In this document: positions 1 through 11,460 of the stretch, piece by piece
Position numbering within the stretch: the stretch's first letter is position 1
Layout of the letters: each line of letters starts with the position of its first letter
NCBI GenBank assembly: GCA_028023455.1
Contig: JAQFVV010006270.1
Span: 5,666,834-5,730,833, forward strand
Source: Epiperipatus broadwayi
Taxonomy: Eukaryota; Onychophora; Udeonychophora; Euonychophora; Peripatidae
Direction: 5' to 3'
DNA: 64,000 bases
Made by a program: the position numbers and the translations under genes
The notes under the pieces: model-generated
Told to the model about the DNA's origin: nothing
Seen by the model: the letters and a program-made list of their open reading frames with translations, nothing else
Databases searched by the model: none

Positions 1-201
1 CTTTTGCATGACCCACAACTCACCACTCTTTCTCATATCACTGATACTCTTGAACACATATATGTCGAAAAGATAGTAAAGATGATAATCTGGACCAACT
101 GATGATTGCTGGTATTGGTGATTATTTATCTTTTTGACATATATGTGTTCAAGAGTATCAGTGATATGAGATACGGTGGTGAGCGGTAGGTCGTGTGAAA
201 G
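1..201. repeat. Foldback remnant of HHR family 1
   Basis: Positions 1-80 are an inverted copy of about 125-201; both arms carry the Family 1 sequence (TTGACATATATGTGTTC and flanks). The short loop at 95-120 keeps the ribozyme 5' part (CCAA, CTGATGA, TTGCTGGT) but a deletion has removed the second strand of stem II, the GAAA box and stem III. It is therefore a dead copy. The left edge may continue outside the window. Confidence 0.7.
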
Positions 202-306
202 TCTGTGCTCATATACCCTATATATTACATATATTGTAACCTTATATTTTGGTACAAAATATATAGCTATGCGGAACTAATTAAAATTTCTCTCTATCTT
301 CTAGGT

Positions 307-818
307 CAGTGGTCTTCAACCTTTTCACACCTGCGGACCGGTAAAAATAAGGATAAGGTTTCGCAGACGGGCAAAAATAAGAATAAGGTTTCGCGGATCG
401 GCAGAAGTCTATAGATAAATTTTCTTAAAGATGTAACCTGCTTAGCCTTAACTGAACAAAACAACAATTTTAAATATACAAGATGAAATTATATATATAT
501 GGAGTTTGTATAATAAAAAACTTTTTTTTTTTTTGAATTTTGAATTTTTTTTAGAAAAGTAATAAAAAATGTAATTCTACCCCCCCCCCCCCCCATCAAC
601 ATCTGTGATAACTAAAAAAACAAATTAATTTATGTATGATTGATTAGATTTTGTTTTCGTTCTGTTTCTTTTTTTTTAATTGGGTAAAAATGAGATGAAA
701 AAATAAATAAAAATTGTTTATATTAATTAAAAGTTTAAACTCTTATTATTTTATTACAAACTTTCCAGACAGTACGCGGCCCGGCACCGGTTCGCGGACC
801 AAGGGTTGAAGACTACTG
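307..818. mobile_element. Non-autonomous hAT element (MITE)
   Basis: Terminal inverted repeats read CAGTGGTCTTCAACC on the left and GGTTGAAGACTACTG on the right. They are flanked by an 8-bp target duplication, TTCTAGGT (299-306) and TTCTAGAT (819-826), which is diagnostic of the hAT superfamily. Inside there is no transposase, only AT-rich filler, a poly-C run near 580-594 and a short duplicated GGTTTCGC segment. This is an internally deleted copy that would have depended on a transposase in trans. Confidence 0.93.
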
Positions 819-1442
819 TTCTAGATGACTTGACTATCACACCTAGTACTTTGTATACTTGACATTTGTATTCAAATTAATTATATGATGAGATTATATA
901 ATTCCATTTTATTTTTTTGCTTTATATATATATTTTCTCTTTCTTCCTTTTATCTAGTAGTTTTGCTCTGTTTCCAAACACTAAGTTAGGTATACTGTGC
1001 TTAATGAAAACAAATTATTTGTTTTTTCTCTTTAAATAATCCCAGAGATTATTTTGGTTTAATTAAAAGATTTATTTTATTTCTTTTGAATTAGTTTATA
1101 AAATATGATAAGTAATATTTGTCTAAATCGCATGTTTCAATTATTACCCAAATATGATAAGATAAACGCACTTTATTCTTTTTCATTTTTAACAGATATG
1201 TAAATGAGAAGAAATTTAATTGGCTAAGAAACAAAATAGAACTGCGGAGAGATTTTTTTTTTTTTTTTAAGAACTGTTGTAGTAAAAGCTAGTGTAAAAT
1301 AATTACTATTTTATTTTACTGTTAAACATGTAACAAAAACGAAAGCTTTTCTTTTTTTTTTTTAAAAAAAAAAGAGAAAACGTAAAGGAAAGTTAAGTTA
1401 AAATCTTTTAAATAATTTAAATTGCAATATTAACTGTTATTA

Positions 1443-1487
1443 AAACAGCAAGCATAAAAAATGGTGATCATGTGATGTTTAGCGCAA
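1443..1487 (-). mobile_element. Family 2 element fragment
   Basis: An inverted copy of the Family 2 left end: AAGCATAAAAAATGGTGATC followed by ATGTGATGTTTAG. It matches the reverse complement of the left ends at 16324 and 55475. Only about 45 bp remain. Confidence 0.7.
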
Positions 1488-1662
1488 TATTATCTAGTGT
1501 TGCAAATCTGTTCAGGTCTTCCAACTGTGAGTCTAGCTACTAATAATCTTCCGAATGTCTACAACTGAAATATACTGGAATTGTTGTTAACCGCGATAAC
1601 AGGAATAGCAGCGTTAAAAATCAGTCCACTTGAAAAATTATATTGTTACAGACTATGTATTT

Positions 1663-1865
1663 TAACTTTGGTTAAAATGTTTTACTTTCATAATTTTAAC
1701 GCATATAGAAGTGTTATGTATGTGCAAAATGAAATATTATAATTAACCTTGGATAAAAAGTTTTACTTTCATGAACTTTAATGCATATTATAATTAACCT
1801 TGGATAAAGTTTTGCTCTCATGATTTTAACATATAATAGTGTCGTATATGTGCGGAATGAAATAC
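1663..1865. repeat. Degenerate tandem repeat, about three units
   Basis: The segment TTGGTTAAAATGTTTTACTT recurs as TTGGATAAAAAGTTTTACTT and TTGGATAAAGTTTTGCTCTC, each followed by a TTTAAYGCATAT-like stretch. The middle unit is shortened. Confidence 0.6.
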
Positions 1866-2877
1866 TGTTTTAATATTTTTGTGTGCCAGTGTCTAAACGA
1901 CAAAGAATTAATTATAATCCCACTTTGAACTTATATTAGAAACAACATTGTGAGTTATCTTATTATTAAAATTACAATCTAGTTGTGGAAAAAAATAACA
2001 GATAACAGGGAAACTATTTTGGCTGTTATAGTACTTGTGGTATAATTATTTACTTGAGGAACCATTCTTTGTCTTCGACACTGATAGATCAAAAGTAGTA
2101 AAATATTTCAATTTTGGAATTAGATCTAAAATAAAGTAATACAATTCCATTAACGTTTGAGGATAATTTGATTAAAATTATATATATCCTACTTCTTAAA
2201 ATATGTTGGATATACAGGACCTACACGTAAATCAACTAATTTATAAATATTCCTTATAAATGGAGATGAAGAAGTTTACAATCAACTTTTAAGATTCTAT
2301 GTTATATATATATATTTAATTTATATTTGTTATTAAATTTAAGAAATGTGCCATTAATTTATTGACTGATAGTTTATATTTATTTGAATCCAGTGTAGTA
2401 ATTTAATGAATATGTATTTTATGTTTTATTTATATTCTTTATACATGTGTGAGGTTTACGATATATATAATCTATTGTATATAAATAATTACTTGTCAAC
2501 TTAGATTTATAATTGAGCATACCATAGGGATTAAAGAGAGTCAATGATTAGGAAAAGTGCTTGCATAAAGATTTAATGATTAATTCAACAAATCTATAAT
2601 ATGCATCAATACCACATAGTCTAATCCTGTACGTCTTTCCAGGGTTTTTTGCTTATATTCATATTATATTAGATATTATTTTTTTATACCATCTGGTCTA
2701 TAGTCAGCCATTGTCTCATTTATTTCCTGTAATAAAGTTTTATTACATTTCCTGCCTGAATTCATGTTTGTAAAAACTGCACGTGTCTTCCATTTGAGCT
2801 GATAGATTAATGAGGGTAATTTATTTCTATTTATTAGGGAAGTAAGTGTTAATACTATTTCAATGTTATATGGCTTT

Positions 2878-3082
2878 TTCTGTGCTGGTGGTCTAATCCG
2901 CAGAATAATTGTTTGCTATTTATCATATTCTGTGCTGATGGTTAATTCGCAGAATAATCATTCCCATTTTTTTTTTTTGTATATTCTTTAAGTTTGTTTC
3001 AGCACTCATGCTTAATCCACTGAATATTCTGCAATTATGTTATTTGCTCTGTTTATGGCTAAAAAATTCGCAGAATACTTAC
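2878..3082. repeat. Minisatellite-like degenerate repeat, about four units
   Basis: CTGTGCTGATGGTTAATTC followed by GCAGAATA recurs near 2880, 2930, 3000 and 3047 at 50-70 bp spacing with increasing divergence. The open frame at 3037-3270 overlaps the last unit and is not convincing as a gene. Confidence 0.55.
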
Positions 3083-4190
3083 ACTGCTTTATTATTCCTT
3101 CTGTGGATGAACACATCCACAGGTATATTATTGCTCTTGGTTATATAAATGTATGTTTAAGCAGAGTCTCCATACATTACGATGCTTACATTGTTTCCCT
3201 CATCCTTATGTTTATCACACGTGTTCAGTTATCGGCCATAAAAGGGCAAACAAGTGAATTATTGCCATAATTTATTATACGTCAATTATATGATATTCTA
3301 GCTGAGTTAAAGTTCAAATTCCCCTTTTATTATCTCATTATGATCAATTTCCATAGGTTTACTAATACTAATTGTTGTTGTTATTATAATTTTGAAGTAA
3401 GGGTGCATTCGTACTGGTTTTGACGTATTGGAGGTGCCATTCACTGGTATTTGAATCTATCCTTGACCCTATAGGATTTAAATTAAACCCATTGGTAATA
3501 ACATCTTAGATTGTATTATTTATCTAATTAATCAATTATATGTGATGTTATTTTGTGTAATTTATTTTTGTTTATTTAATTTTATTAATATTGTGTTAAC
3601 CAATTATTATTCTAATGTTTATTGAATCATAAATGTTGATTTTATAATTTAATTTATCTGTGCCGTTGCTATTTGTCACACATAAAGCTAAATAATTCAA
3701 CATAGTAAATAGGTCATAAATATTAGAGCACATATTGTCCCTGATGATGTGTGCAAGGTTACTGAAATATTCAGAAAATATCTTAATACTTTTGTTTTTG
3801 GGCAATTCGTGATGTGCAAGATATAATAAAAGTCCCATTTACCTTCTACATCACCTCCACTTTGCTGGCCAATTCTGGAAAATAATCCAGAATCTATTAT
3901 TTATGTTGAAATGAATAAATAAATCAGCCAGTGTAACAATTGAACCTATTTCTAATACAAAAAGTCTCATTGCTATCATTTGATTTTTAAGTTATATTTT
4001 ACTGCAAAGCATATACCTATAAAGCATTTCTGCAATTAAAACCTAAGTGTATCTGAGCTACAGTCAGTCATATTATGAAGCTGATTTAATTATTGCTATC
4101 TTGTCAAATGGCTCCTGTTTACCATATAATAATTTAGCAGTTTTAGATTATACCATCTTGTTCATGGTTGGCCATGGAGTCTCAAGTAAA
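3083..4190. other. AT-rich intergenic stretch, no gene seen
   Basis: No recognisable coding or repeat-family similarity; short open frames here resemble nothing known. Confidence 0.5.
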
Positions 4191-4191
4191 T

Positions 4192-4318
4192 AAATCATAA
4201 ATTAAAGTTCTGAGTGTAGTTTTTAAGATATAGTCATCAAAGAGAATAGTTATAAACCATAAATTAAGATTCATGAGTGCAGTTTTGAAATCCAGTCTTT
4301 AAGGATAATAGTTAATTA
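4192..4318. repeat. Two-unit tandem duplication
   Basis: Two diverged copies of about 65 bp. Both have AAATCATAAATTAAAGTTC- or ACCATAAATTAAGATTCA-like starts, then GAGTGYAGTTTT and a final AATAGTTA. Confidence 0.55.
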
Positions 4319-4920
4319 AAAGAGTCATATAATTTATTTTAGTTAATTTACGTACATTCATATAATGCTGCGATAGCTCTTCGGAGTGTACCCTGCTCGT
4401 GACCGGATTATGGAATAACAGTTTTATATTGCATCATTTAATTTTAGCCTGTTAGGATCTGGAGTAGGACTTTTTGGTCACAGTTTTTAGCTTCCCAACA
4501 TGAGCCGATTTACTGAAGACTAATCTTTTGGTTACAATATATTGTATTTTTTAATTTAAATTAAGTTTGCATTTTTTTGTGTTGCTTGATTAGTACACAA
4601 TGGAGTTTGTTTGTTTTTTAACGTACATTGAAATAAATTTGTCATTGGTTGGTTAAATTTTCTTTGTAAAATCTTTTAATCAATAAGGTTTTTTTTTTTT
4701 TCAAATATGTTATTTTTGAATATCATCATTTCTTTCTGATTAAAAAACCATTCTTCTGGTTGAAATATTAAAGTAATTTTATACACGAGTAATTTTTTTT
4801 CTGATTTTATTATTTTTTGTATATATTTCTTATATTTTTTTTATATGGATACATATCTATAACAATTTACCTTTCAATATACAGAATTAGAGATAACGAG
4901 TCACAAGGGTAAAGTCAAGC

Positions 4921-5018
4921 GTTGGTGGCTGAGTGGTCAGCACAGCTGTCTTACAAGCAGTTGTCCTGGGTTCACAGGTTTGCTTCCTGGCCGATGCTTT
5001 GATAAATAAAAAAAAAGA
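4921..5018 (+). mobile_element. tRNA-derived SINE
   Basis: A tRNA-like head has a pol III box A (TGGCTGAGTGG, 4926-4936) and a box B (GGTTTGCTTCC, 4977-4987). It ends in GGCCGATGCTTTGA and an A-rich tail. The copy at 20799-20906 (minus) shares the head and the GGCCGATGCT junction, so this is a dispersed family. Several stems no longer pair well, so it is not a functional tRNA. Confidence 0.8.
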
Positions 5019-5856
5019 GTAAAGTGAAGGGGAAAATATGTTTCTGATGATTAGCTCTATTATAAAAATAGTCTTAAATACTTATTGGGGGTTTTTCTCT
5101 TTGCTGTCTTTGTATTTTTTTTCTTCACATATACTGTGGTTACAGCATTTTTTATCTGTGGGATTAATATCTTTATCATCTATATTATATTATTAGTTTT
5201 ACTATCATCCACTATGGTTGCAATGTCTTTTTTTTCATGTAATTCAGTTTCAGTTTTATCATTCAAAGTAACATTTTGCCGATCATTATTGTTTTCGTTT
5301 GGACTTCCAAATTCATTATTATTAGAACATTGGTGTATATGGCTAATGTGCCTTTTTAAACAACACTTTCTTTTGTCTTAATCATTACTATTTGGTTCAA
5401 AGATCTATAATTTCTTTTTCAGTCTTTTTTTGCGTATATTGCTTCTGATCAAAATTTCAACTCCGATTTAAATTTTTTTATGTTCCAAGAGTAAGATATG
5501 TATAACTATTGTTTGGGAGTATTATAGCCTTGATTATTATTTGTCCATGTGGATACTATCATACTATTTAATGTTGCAAGATTTTAGGTATCAAGATAAT
5601 TTATATCAATTTACTTGATTTCTCACTTTATTAAGTACTTTTTGTAATGTGTCTGTATGTTGTATTAATCTACACTTCTTATAAATAAGTTCATAATCAT
5701 ATGCAGACAAAAGAATAACCCAGTGGAACATTTGTGGACTAAAATAATCTGGAATAAATGTTAGGTTTACTAAAATTATATATATTGCTTATAATAACTT
5801 CTTTCATATTCACTTTAATGCAAAAAATTTTTTTTAATAAAACTTCATTTTCCTGA
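5019..5856. other. AT-rich stretch, no gene seen
   Basis: It holds a 98-codon open frame (5085-5381) rich in Phe, Leu and Val, which is a common artefact of T-rich DNA. No family similarity was recognised. Confidence 0.45.
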
Positions 5857-5889
5857 CAGTTTCAACTATCCAGCAGTCTTCATCGGAGC

Positions 5890-8056
5890 TTTCTCAAACT
5901 TCCTCTGCCTTTTTCTTTTTACTAAAATTACTAGTGAGGGTTTATGATTCATGTTAATAGTGATGGAACTTATATACACCAAAAATTATAGCAACGGCCT
6001 TAATTATTGAGTCAGCTGTAATTTCTTTCTTCATTTGTTAATGACCATAATACATACACAATTGGTTTTTCTTTTTCTTTACTTACTGTAGAATGTGCAG
6101 TTCCAAGTCCAAAGTTGATTGCATCAGTAATCAAGATTTACTCTAAATTACCATGATAGTACCTTAAAATTTATCTGATGACAAAAAGAGCCTTTGTTTG
6201 ATTGAAACTGTTTTCTGGATAGTTGTCCATTCCCTTTTTGACTTTTCCTAAACAGGTCGTATAACAGCTGAATAATATACACTTTGCTGTTAAGAAATAT
6301 TTCAAAATAGTTTATTAGCTTCATAAATGCTTTGCAAGTTCTTTATGTTTTTAAGACTGGGATCATTTTTAACTACTCTATTTTAGTCTTGACATTTTTA
6401 TTTCATTGGAGATAATGGGGTTGCAAATTTCGTTTTTTTGTGATTCCAGATAGATTTATCCATGTTTAATGTTGCCTCAATTTTTTGAGACATTTAAATT
6501 CATCGATTACTCTTTATCTTAAGGTGGTTTCTGTATTTCCCACCAATTAGTATAGCATTACAATAGCAAATTATGTTTTTGAATTCAGTTAGGAGCATAT
6601 TTTGTTTAAAGAACATTAGTGATGATGTTAATTGCAAGTGAAAGGTAAGTATAGTTAAATAATCCCATGGGTGTTGGTATTGTTAACCTTTCTGATGTTT
6701 ATTGATTAACAAATAGTCGGTGGAATGCAATTTTAACTTCTGTAATGAAGCTAGGATTTTCTTGGACATTAGACATGGGGTAACCATTTTTATGAATGTT
6801 TTTATTAATAATCATTCAATAATTGCTACAGATTCATAAATTGTGATTAGAATTATTTATCTGTATTATTGACATGGCTGATTCCAAATTTTTGGTAGAG
6901 ATTCAAATATTCTTTTTAATTAATTCCTGCCTCTTGAAAATGATTGGAATAATAGTTATTTGAGCTTTATACAGACAGGTGTTGTTCTAATTTTTTGCAG
7001 TTTAATTTAAATAGGCTTGAAAGCAATTCCTTCTCAATGTTAATCTTTTTAATAATGTAAATGCTGATTCTAAGTAATTTGAACAAATTTCAACCTGTAA
7101 GTCGATTTACTTCCTTGAGGACTATATCAATAGATAAATTATGAGCTTTGTTGTTTAAATCTATTTCTAAGTTTGCAATCCTCTTGATCTTTAGTTTGTT
7201 CTCCTTACATTCTTTGCGGTGAGGTTGTTGTTTCTAATAAAAAGGGATTTTTAAGTAATTGAGGTTATAAATTTCAGGTCCTTAGGAGGTATAAGAGAGG
7301 TATCTACCAACTATCAATCTTGAAGTTCAAATAGGTATAAGAGAGATATCTACCAACTATCAATCTTGAAGTTCAAATGTTTGCCTTTAACAAACAGTGG
7401 TAAAAAGAATATTGTTGCTTTATTACATCTTAAGTTATTGATTTTATTATTATTTCTATTAGTTTTCTCTTAGGATTTCAACAAACTGTGGCATTTTGCC
7501 CTTAAATCTACAATTTTTGCCGTTTTTGTTTGCAATTATGAGCTCAGGGTCCATGTTCACCACAACAATAATAATTAATTTAACTCATGTTCATTTCATT
7601 ATGAATTTGTTTTATGCATTGGCTTTGTTGTTTTTTGAATTGCTAAATATTAGCTATCATTAGGATTAGCTTTGACATATTCTCTGGCATAGTTCAAAAT
7701 CAACTCATGGGCAATACCTTTTTTAATAGCTCTCTTGTCTGTTAAATCAGAGTCTGTGAAAAGTTGTTCTCTGAATTTGGTACAGACGTTCCCTACAGTA
7801 ATTATTATGAGGCTCATCCATAAATTGTCCAAAGAAACAATTCTTTGCAAAGAGCTATGTCATACTGCTTAAAATTTTCAATCTTTATCTGATAATTATT
7901 TTTAAAACTCTGTCTCGCAATGTGCTTTGAGGGAGATAGGGGGAAAATATGAAAAACCTTTTCTACTACTTCAATGAAGAAAGATTTTCTGATTCTACCC
8001 AGTTCAAACAAATAGTTTACTCTTTCTATAATCATTATGCTAGCAAACCTAATCAC
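5890..8056 (-). pseudogene. Ty3/Gypsy retrotransposon gag-pol remnant
   Basis: Read on the minus strand from right to left. The 7650-8056 part gives Gag-like sequence, including FREQLF then SDLTDKRAI, like the Gag region before the nucleocapsid. A broken zinc-knuckle (CGEHGP, then AHNC) lies near 7540. Reverse transcriptase pieces follow, including PMGLFNYTYLSLAIN near 6640-6700 (compare the family's TPFGLFEY region). An RNase H start, ITDAINFGLGTA, lies near 6110-6140 and resembles the TTDASNFGLGAVL motif. Many stops and frameshifts interrupt it, and no integrase or LTRs were found at its ends. It is a dead copy of a retroelement that encoded its own reverse transcription. The order and motifs support the class; the clade was not determined. 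Confidence 0.75.
7287..7378. repeat. 46-bp perfect-period tandem duplication
   Basis: Units 7287-7332 and 7333-7378 differ at one base (GAGAGG versus GAGAGA). The near identity marks a recent duplication inside the old Gypsy remnant. Confidence 0.95.
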
Positions 8057-8404
8057 ATAGCTACTTTTATATTGTCTTTTGGATTTTATTAATAAGAAGA
8101 TAGTTGTGTTTTGTATTCAATGGCAGTGATCAGTATTAACAATATCACAGCCACCAATAGCTATTTGTGCCATCATAATCTAGTAGGTATAACAGAATTT
8201 AGGACTTGAATGTGTCAGTTGACTGACTCTTAGAGCTATATCCTTATTTTGTTCGATCTGGAGTATTAATGCAGACCAGACAAATACTACTAATTCAAAT
8301 AAATCAGTTTACTTAAAATAATAAATTTAATGTACAAGTTATTTATAAATGTACGAATAGTTACTTTATATAAATGTAGTTAAGATTAATAATATTTAAA
8401 TGAA
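8057..8404. other. No gene seen
   Basis: AT-rich sequence between the Gypsy remnant and the first Family 2 copy; nothing recognised. Confidence 0.4.
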
Positions 8405-8640
8405 ATATGTCCAACTGAGAGTTGCATTAGATCCTAAGATTCAGGCACAATGCTTTCAGATTCGAGGCTCTTCGCAGATGATAGCCACAAGTTAAGAAGC
8501 ATTCTGGGGATATTGAATAAGTAGGCACTGGATAGGGATTTTATGCACAAACCTTTCTGCAGCCAGTGATTAATAAGGCTTGCACTAGGTGGCACTAATC
8601 ATATATGGAGCGTTTGCTACTGTTATTAAGGATTTACATA
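8405..8640 (+). mobile_element. Family 2 HHR element, degenerate copy
   Basis: It carries the Family 2 order: GTTGCATTAGATCCTAAGAT, the ribozyme block, TTTTATGCACAAAC, then TGGCACTAATCATATATGGAG. The ribozyme block is mutated to CAGATGA in place of CTGANGA, and the GAAA box has become GAAG. It should not cleave. Confidence 0.75.
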
Positions 8641-8879
8641 TTACCAAGTTTAATAAAAACTTAAAATATAATAACCCGTTTGCTTAAATCAATACACAAC
8701 AGAAAAAAAGAACAATCATTTCTAAGAAAAAGCTGTTAAATGATCAACGATTTAAGTTCCAAATATGGTTAAATCAACAATTTATATTATAATTTTTCAA
8801 CCTTGTTGTCAAAGGGAGCTTCAAAAATAAATTCAAATTTTTAAATTAGTAGATAATTAATTTATATATATGTTGATAT

Positions 8880-9145
8880 TAAGCATCACATGATCATCAT
8901 CTCTTATACTAGCACATAATTGTTTATAAACAATGCAAAACCCCTCATACAGTAGCACCACCTTGTGCCAACCAGAGCAATCAGATCCAAAGCTCCTCAC
9001 TGACGATGGCCACAAGCCCGAAACTAGTTTGGGGATATTGGATGAGTAGGCATTAGATAGGGATTTTATGCACAAGCCTTCTGGCATCCACTGATTTCTC
9101 TGGTTGGCACAGGGTGGTGCTATTGTATGAGGGTTTTTGCCTTGT
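8880..9145 (+). mobile_element. Family 2 HHR element with target duplication
   Basis: The copy is bounded by TATATGTTGATAT at 8867-8879 and again at 9146-9158, a 13-bp target duplication. It starts with AAGCATCACATGATCATC and ends GGTTTTTGCCTTGTT. Inverted arms (GCAAAACCCCTCATACAG and the complementary right end) enclose a spacer with the hammerhead at 8995. There is no coding sequence; it must have moved in trans. Confidence 0.85.
8995..9034 (+). ncRNA. Hammerhead ribozyme, family 2
   Basis: Type I layout: stem I CCTCA pairs with TGGGG. The core is CTGACGA, stem II is TGGC/GCCC (three good pairs with the core-proximal pair mismatched), then GAAA. Stem III is ACT/AGT with no loop, and the cleavage triplet is GTT. 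All invariant core bases are present. The ultra-short stem III is what is described for hammerheads of Penelope-like elements and retrozymes, which act best as dimers. Confidence 0.75.
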
Positions 9146-9180
9146 TTATATGTTGATATGAAGATTTTCATGGGTTGCAT

Positions 9181-9316
9181 ATATAAAAGACATATTTTGC
9201 GGGTTCATCCATGTTAAAAAATTTAAATATTAATATGCCGACATTTCGACTTGATCACACAAGTCATCTGTTGGGTGATAAAACACAGATGAACCCGCAA
9301 AATATATCTTTTATAT
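9181..9316. repeat. Small foldback element
   Basis: The arm ATATAAAAGACATATTTTGC continuing to GGGTTCATC (9181-9209) is inverted at 9288-9316. On the minus strand the loop holds a stem (GACTTG/CAAGTC) followed by GAAATGTCGG. This resembles a hammerhead 3' half, but the 5' core reads CAGATGA, so it is not called a ribozyme. Confidence 0.8.
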
Positions 9317-9879
9317 ATATATTTTAAAAATTTAATATGAAAATTTATGTACATTAAGCTATGTATTGCAACCTAGTAATCAGCTGTTTATTTTACAATT
9401 CTATATGTTAGTACTGTAAACACTGGGGGATATCCTAATGTTGTTCAGTTTACTAGTATTATCTTTGTATCAAGCATCACTGGTGCTAATGCTTTTGATA
9501 ATTCTGATATTAAAAATTTAACAACTGAGATGGGTGTGGCTCATAAAAACACGTATTTTCAGAGATCAGCCAATCAAAGGCACTGATGACATCAAAGAAA
9601 CTGAGTCACAACCAATAGTATCCATATTTTACCAGAATTGCCCGCATTCTTTTCAACAACAGGTGCAAGAGGTAGAAAATGAACATTCATAAATGTGATT
9701 ATTCTTATGAAGTACAGATTGATGCCTTCATATAATGATCTACACAAAACTATGTGTAATCTTCCGGAAACAGCTATAGTAAAATAATTGTTTGAGACAT
9801 GGACAACTTAATCACCTTTAAATACCAGCATAATGAATTTAAAAGTAAAACAAATGAATTTTTTTGAAAGAAAGGCCGA

Positions 9880-11460
9880 ATAATTAAAATATTTATTTTT
9901 CAAAGCATACTAAAGTAAACGACAAATTAGTAAAAGCTTCTTTTGGAATCGCTTTATTAATTCTTAAAACAAAACCCCTTATACAATTGACAAAGATTTC
10001 ATTTTTCTAGCAGCAATAAAAATTTGTGAAATTATCCGTAGTTCTGAAATATTAAACCCCTTTAAAAAAACTCCTATGCCTAATTGCATAATTAAAAGAA
10101 GAGTAGATAATATTGTCAATAATATCATGGATCATGATTCAAGAAAAGTACTATATTTACTATACAACTGACAATATAAATGATGTTAATTGTTTTTGTC
10201 AAATACAAGAATAATTTGGAAATTCTTGAAGGTCTGTTTATAGAAACCTCTCTGGTGCAACTAAGGGAATATATATATTTGAAAAGATAAATAACTTTTT
10301 ATACCAAATGAAGTTGAATGGCAAAAGTGCATTGAAATTTGCATTCATGGAACTGCAGCTGTAAGGATTTTGGTATTTATATGAGAATTATAAAAGGTTT
10401 GTCTGAATTCAAGACATAATAATCATGGTATTTTAACATATGGAAGAATCATTTATTAAAGTGTTATCAGAAGTTTCCATAATAGTTAATTAATTATATT
10501 TATAAAGCGCATACTCGTTACAAAGAGTAATATTTATTAAGACTATGCACCTGAAAAAACGACAGTAGGGACCTCTGCAAATCTTTAACACGATTTATTT
10601 AAAAGCCAAGAGCGGCCACTCTTATCTTAACCTACTTTCTAAATAAATAGAAGAATGTAAAGCATTTTGATTTGAGAGTGTAAGGCTATTAAATACCTTA
10701 ACTCTCAAATCAAAATGCTTTAGATTCTCCTATTTATTTAGAAAGTAGGTTAAGATAAGAGTGGCCACTCATCTTTTAAATAAATCTTATGTTAAAGATT
10801 TGCAGAGGTCCCTACTGGTGTTTTTTCAGGCACATAGTCTTAAGGTTATAGCCTTAATAAATATTACATAATAGTTAATTACAAAAAAAATAATATTAAT
10901 ACAAGATGTTTGAATTATATACCAAGTAGTGAACTCTAATTATAAACTTTTATTTTATATCTCACAGAAGTAATATGGATATCCCATGGTGAAATTCTTA
11001 AAAAAGTTTTAATATTAAAAGATGAATTATTCTTTTTTTTTCTCATAAAATTTCCACATTTTTCTGATCAAAATTGGATATTTTGCTTTCTTATCTGATA
11101 GAATTTTTAAAAAAAAATGAATATTTTCTCTATAAGGATTGATATATTAAACCTAAACACAAAATTTCAGGTATTTTAAAATAAATTGTTAAAACGTTTT
11201 AAAGATAATACAGAAATGTTTATTTCTCTTCAAGAATTTCTTGACAACAAAACATAACATTCTGTTATTAGCAGAAAGTAAAAGAATAATAATTAACCAT
11301 ATCACAAATTTGATGATTTTTCTTGAAAAATATTTTCCTAACTTAAACACGACCAAACAAGAACACCATTTTCTCCATTCCTATAATTTAGCAATCTTCT
11401 GTTGTTATTTCAAAAGAACTAATTGGCTTGGAAGCAGATTCAACCTTTGAATCAGAATTT
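9880..11460 (+). pseudogene. hAT transposase remnant (GTF2IRD2/ZBED-like)
   Basis: Plus-strand fragments line up with the middle of a GTF2IRD2/ZBED-type hAT transposase. They include IIRSSEILNPFKKTPMPNC then IIKRRVDNIVNNI near 10030-10120, NEVEWQKCIEICIHGTAAV near 10305-10365 (the family's WxxCVGICTDGAAAM block with the catalytic Asp region lost), and WISHGEILKKVLILKDELFF near 10977-11035 (the RWLSRGK block). Further diverged sequence runs to 11450. A 341-bp foldback (10527-10867) is inserted between the last two blocks. Stops and frameshifts are frequent. Inference: an ancient DNA transposon; its ends were not found. Confidence 0.7.
10527..10867. repeat. Long foldback (palindromic) element inside the hAT remnant
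   Basis: The left arm begins GTAATATTTATTAAGACTAT and contains GTAGGGACCTCTGCAAATC and CTTATCTTAACCTACTTTC. The right arm is its near-complete reverse complement, ending ATAAATATTAC. The loop near 10675-10705 is short. No ribozyme core or coding sequence was seen. Confidence 0.92.

Larger units (their letters stand above)
819..2870. other. AT-rich intergenic stretch, no gene seen
   Basis: No coding similarity recognised on either strand. It contains poly-T and poly-A runs, one short Family 2 fragment (1443-1487) and a degenerate tandem repeat (1663-1865). Confidence 0.6.

Noticed and set aside
578-594. Poly-C run as a structural or regulatory element
   Set aside because: Simple low-complexity run inside a dead MITE; a similar run at 41241 has no shared context.
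6170-6215. Hammerhead (CTGATGA followed by GAAAC)
   Set aside because: Potential CAAA/TTTG stem leaves extra bases before GAAA, and no stem I or III; lies in a decayed Gypsy coding region.
8857-9180. 107-codon minus frame as a gene
   Set aside because: Lies entirely across a Family 2 element and its target duplications.
9583-9615. Hammerhead (CTGATGA followed by GAAAC)
   Set aside because: No second strand for stem II and no cleavage triplet; chance match.
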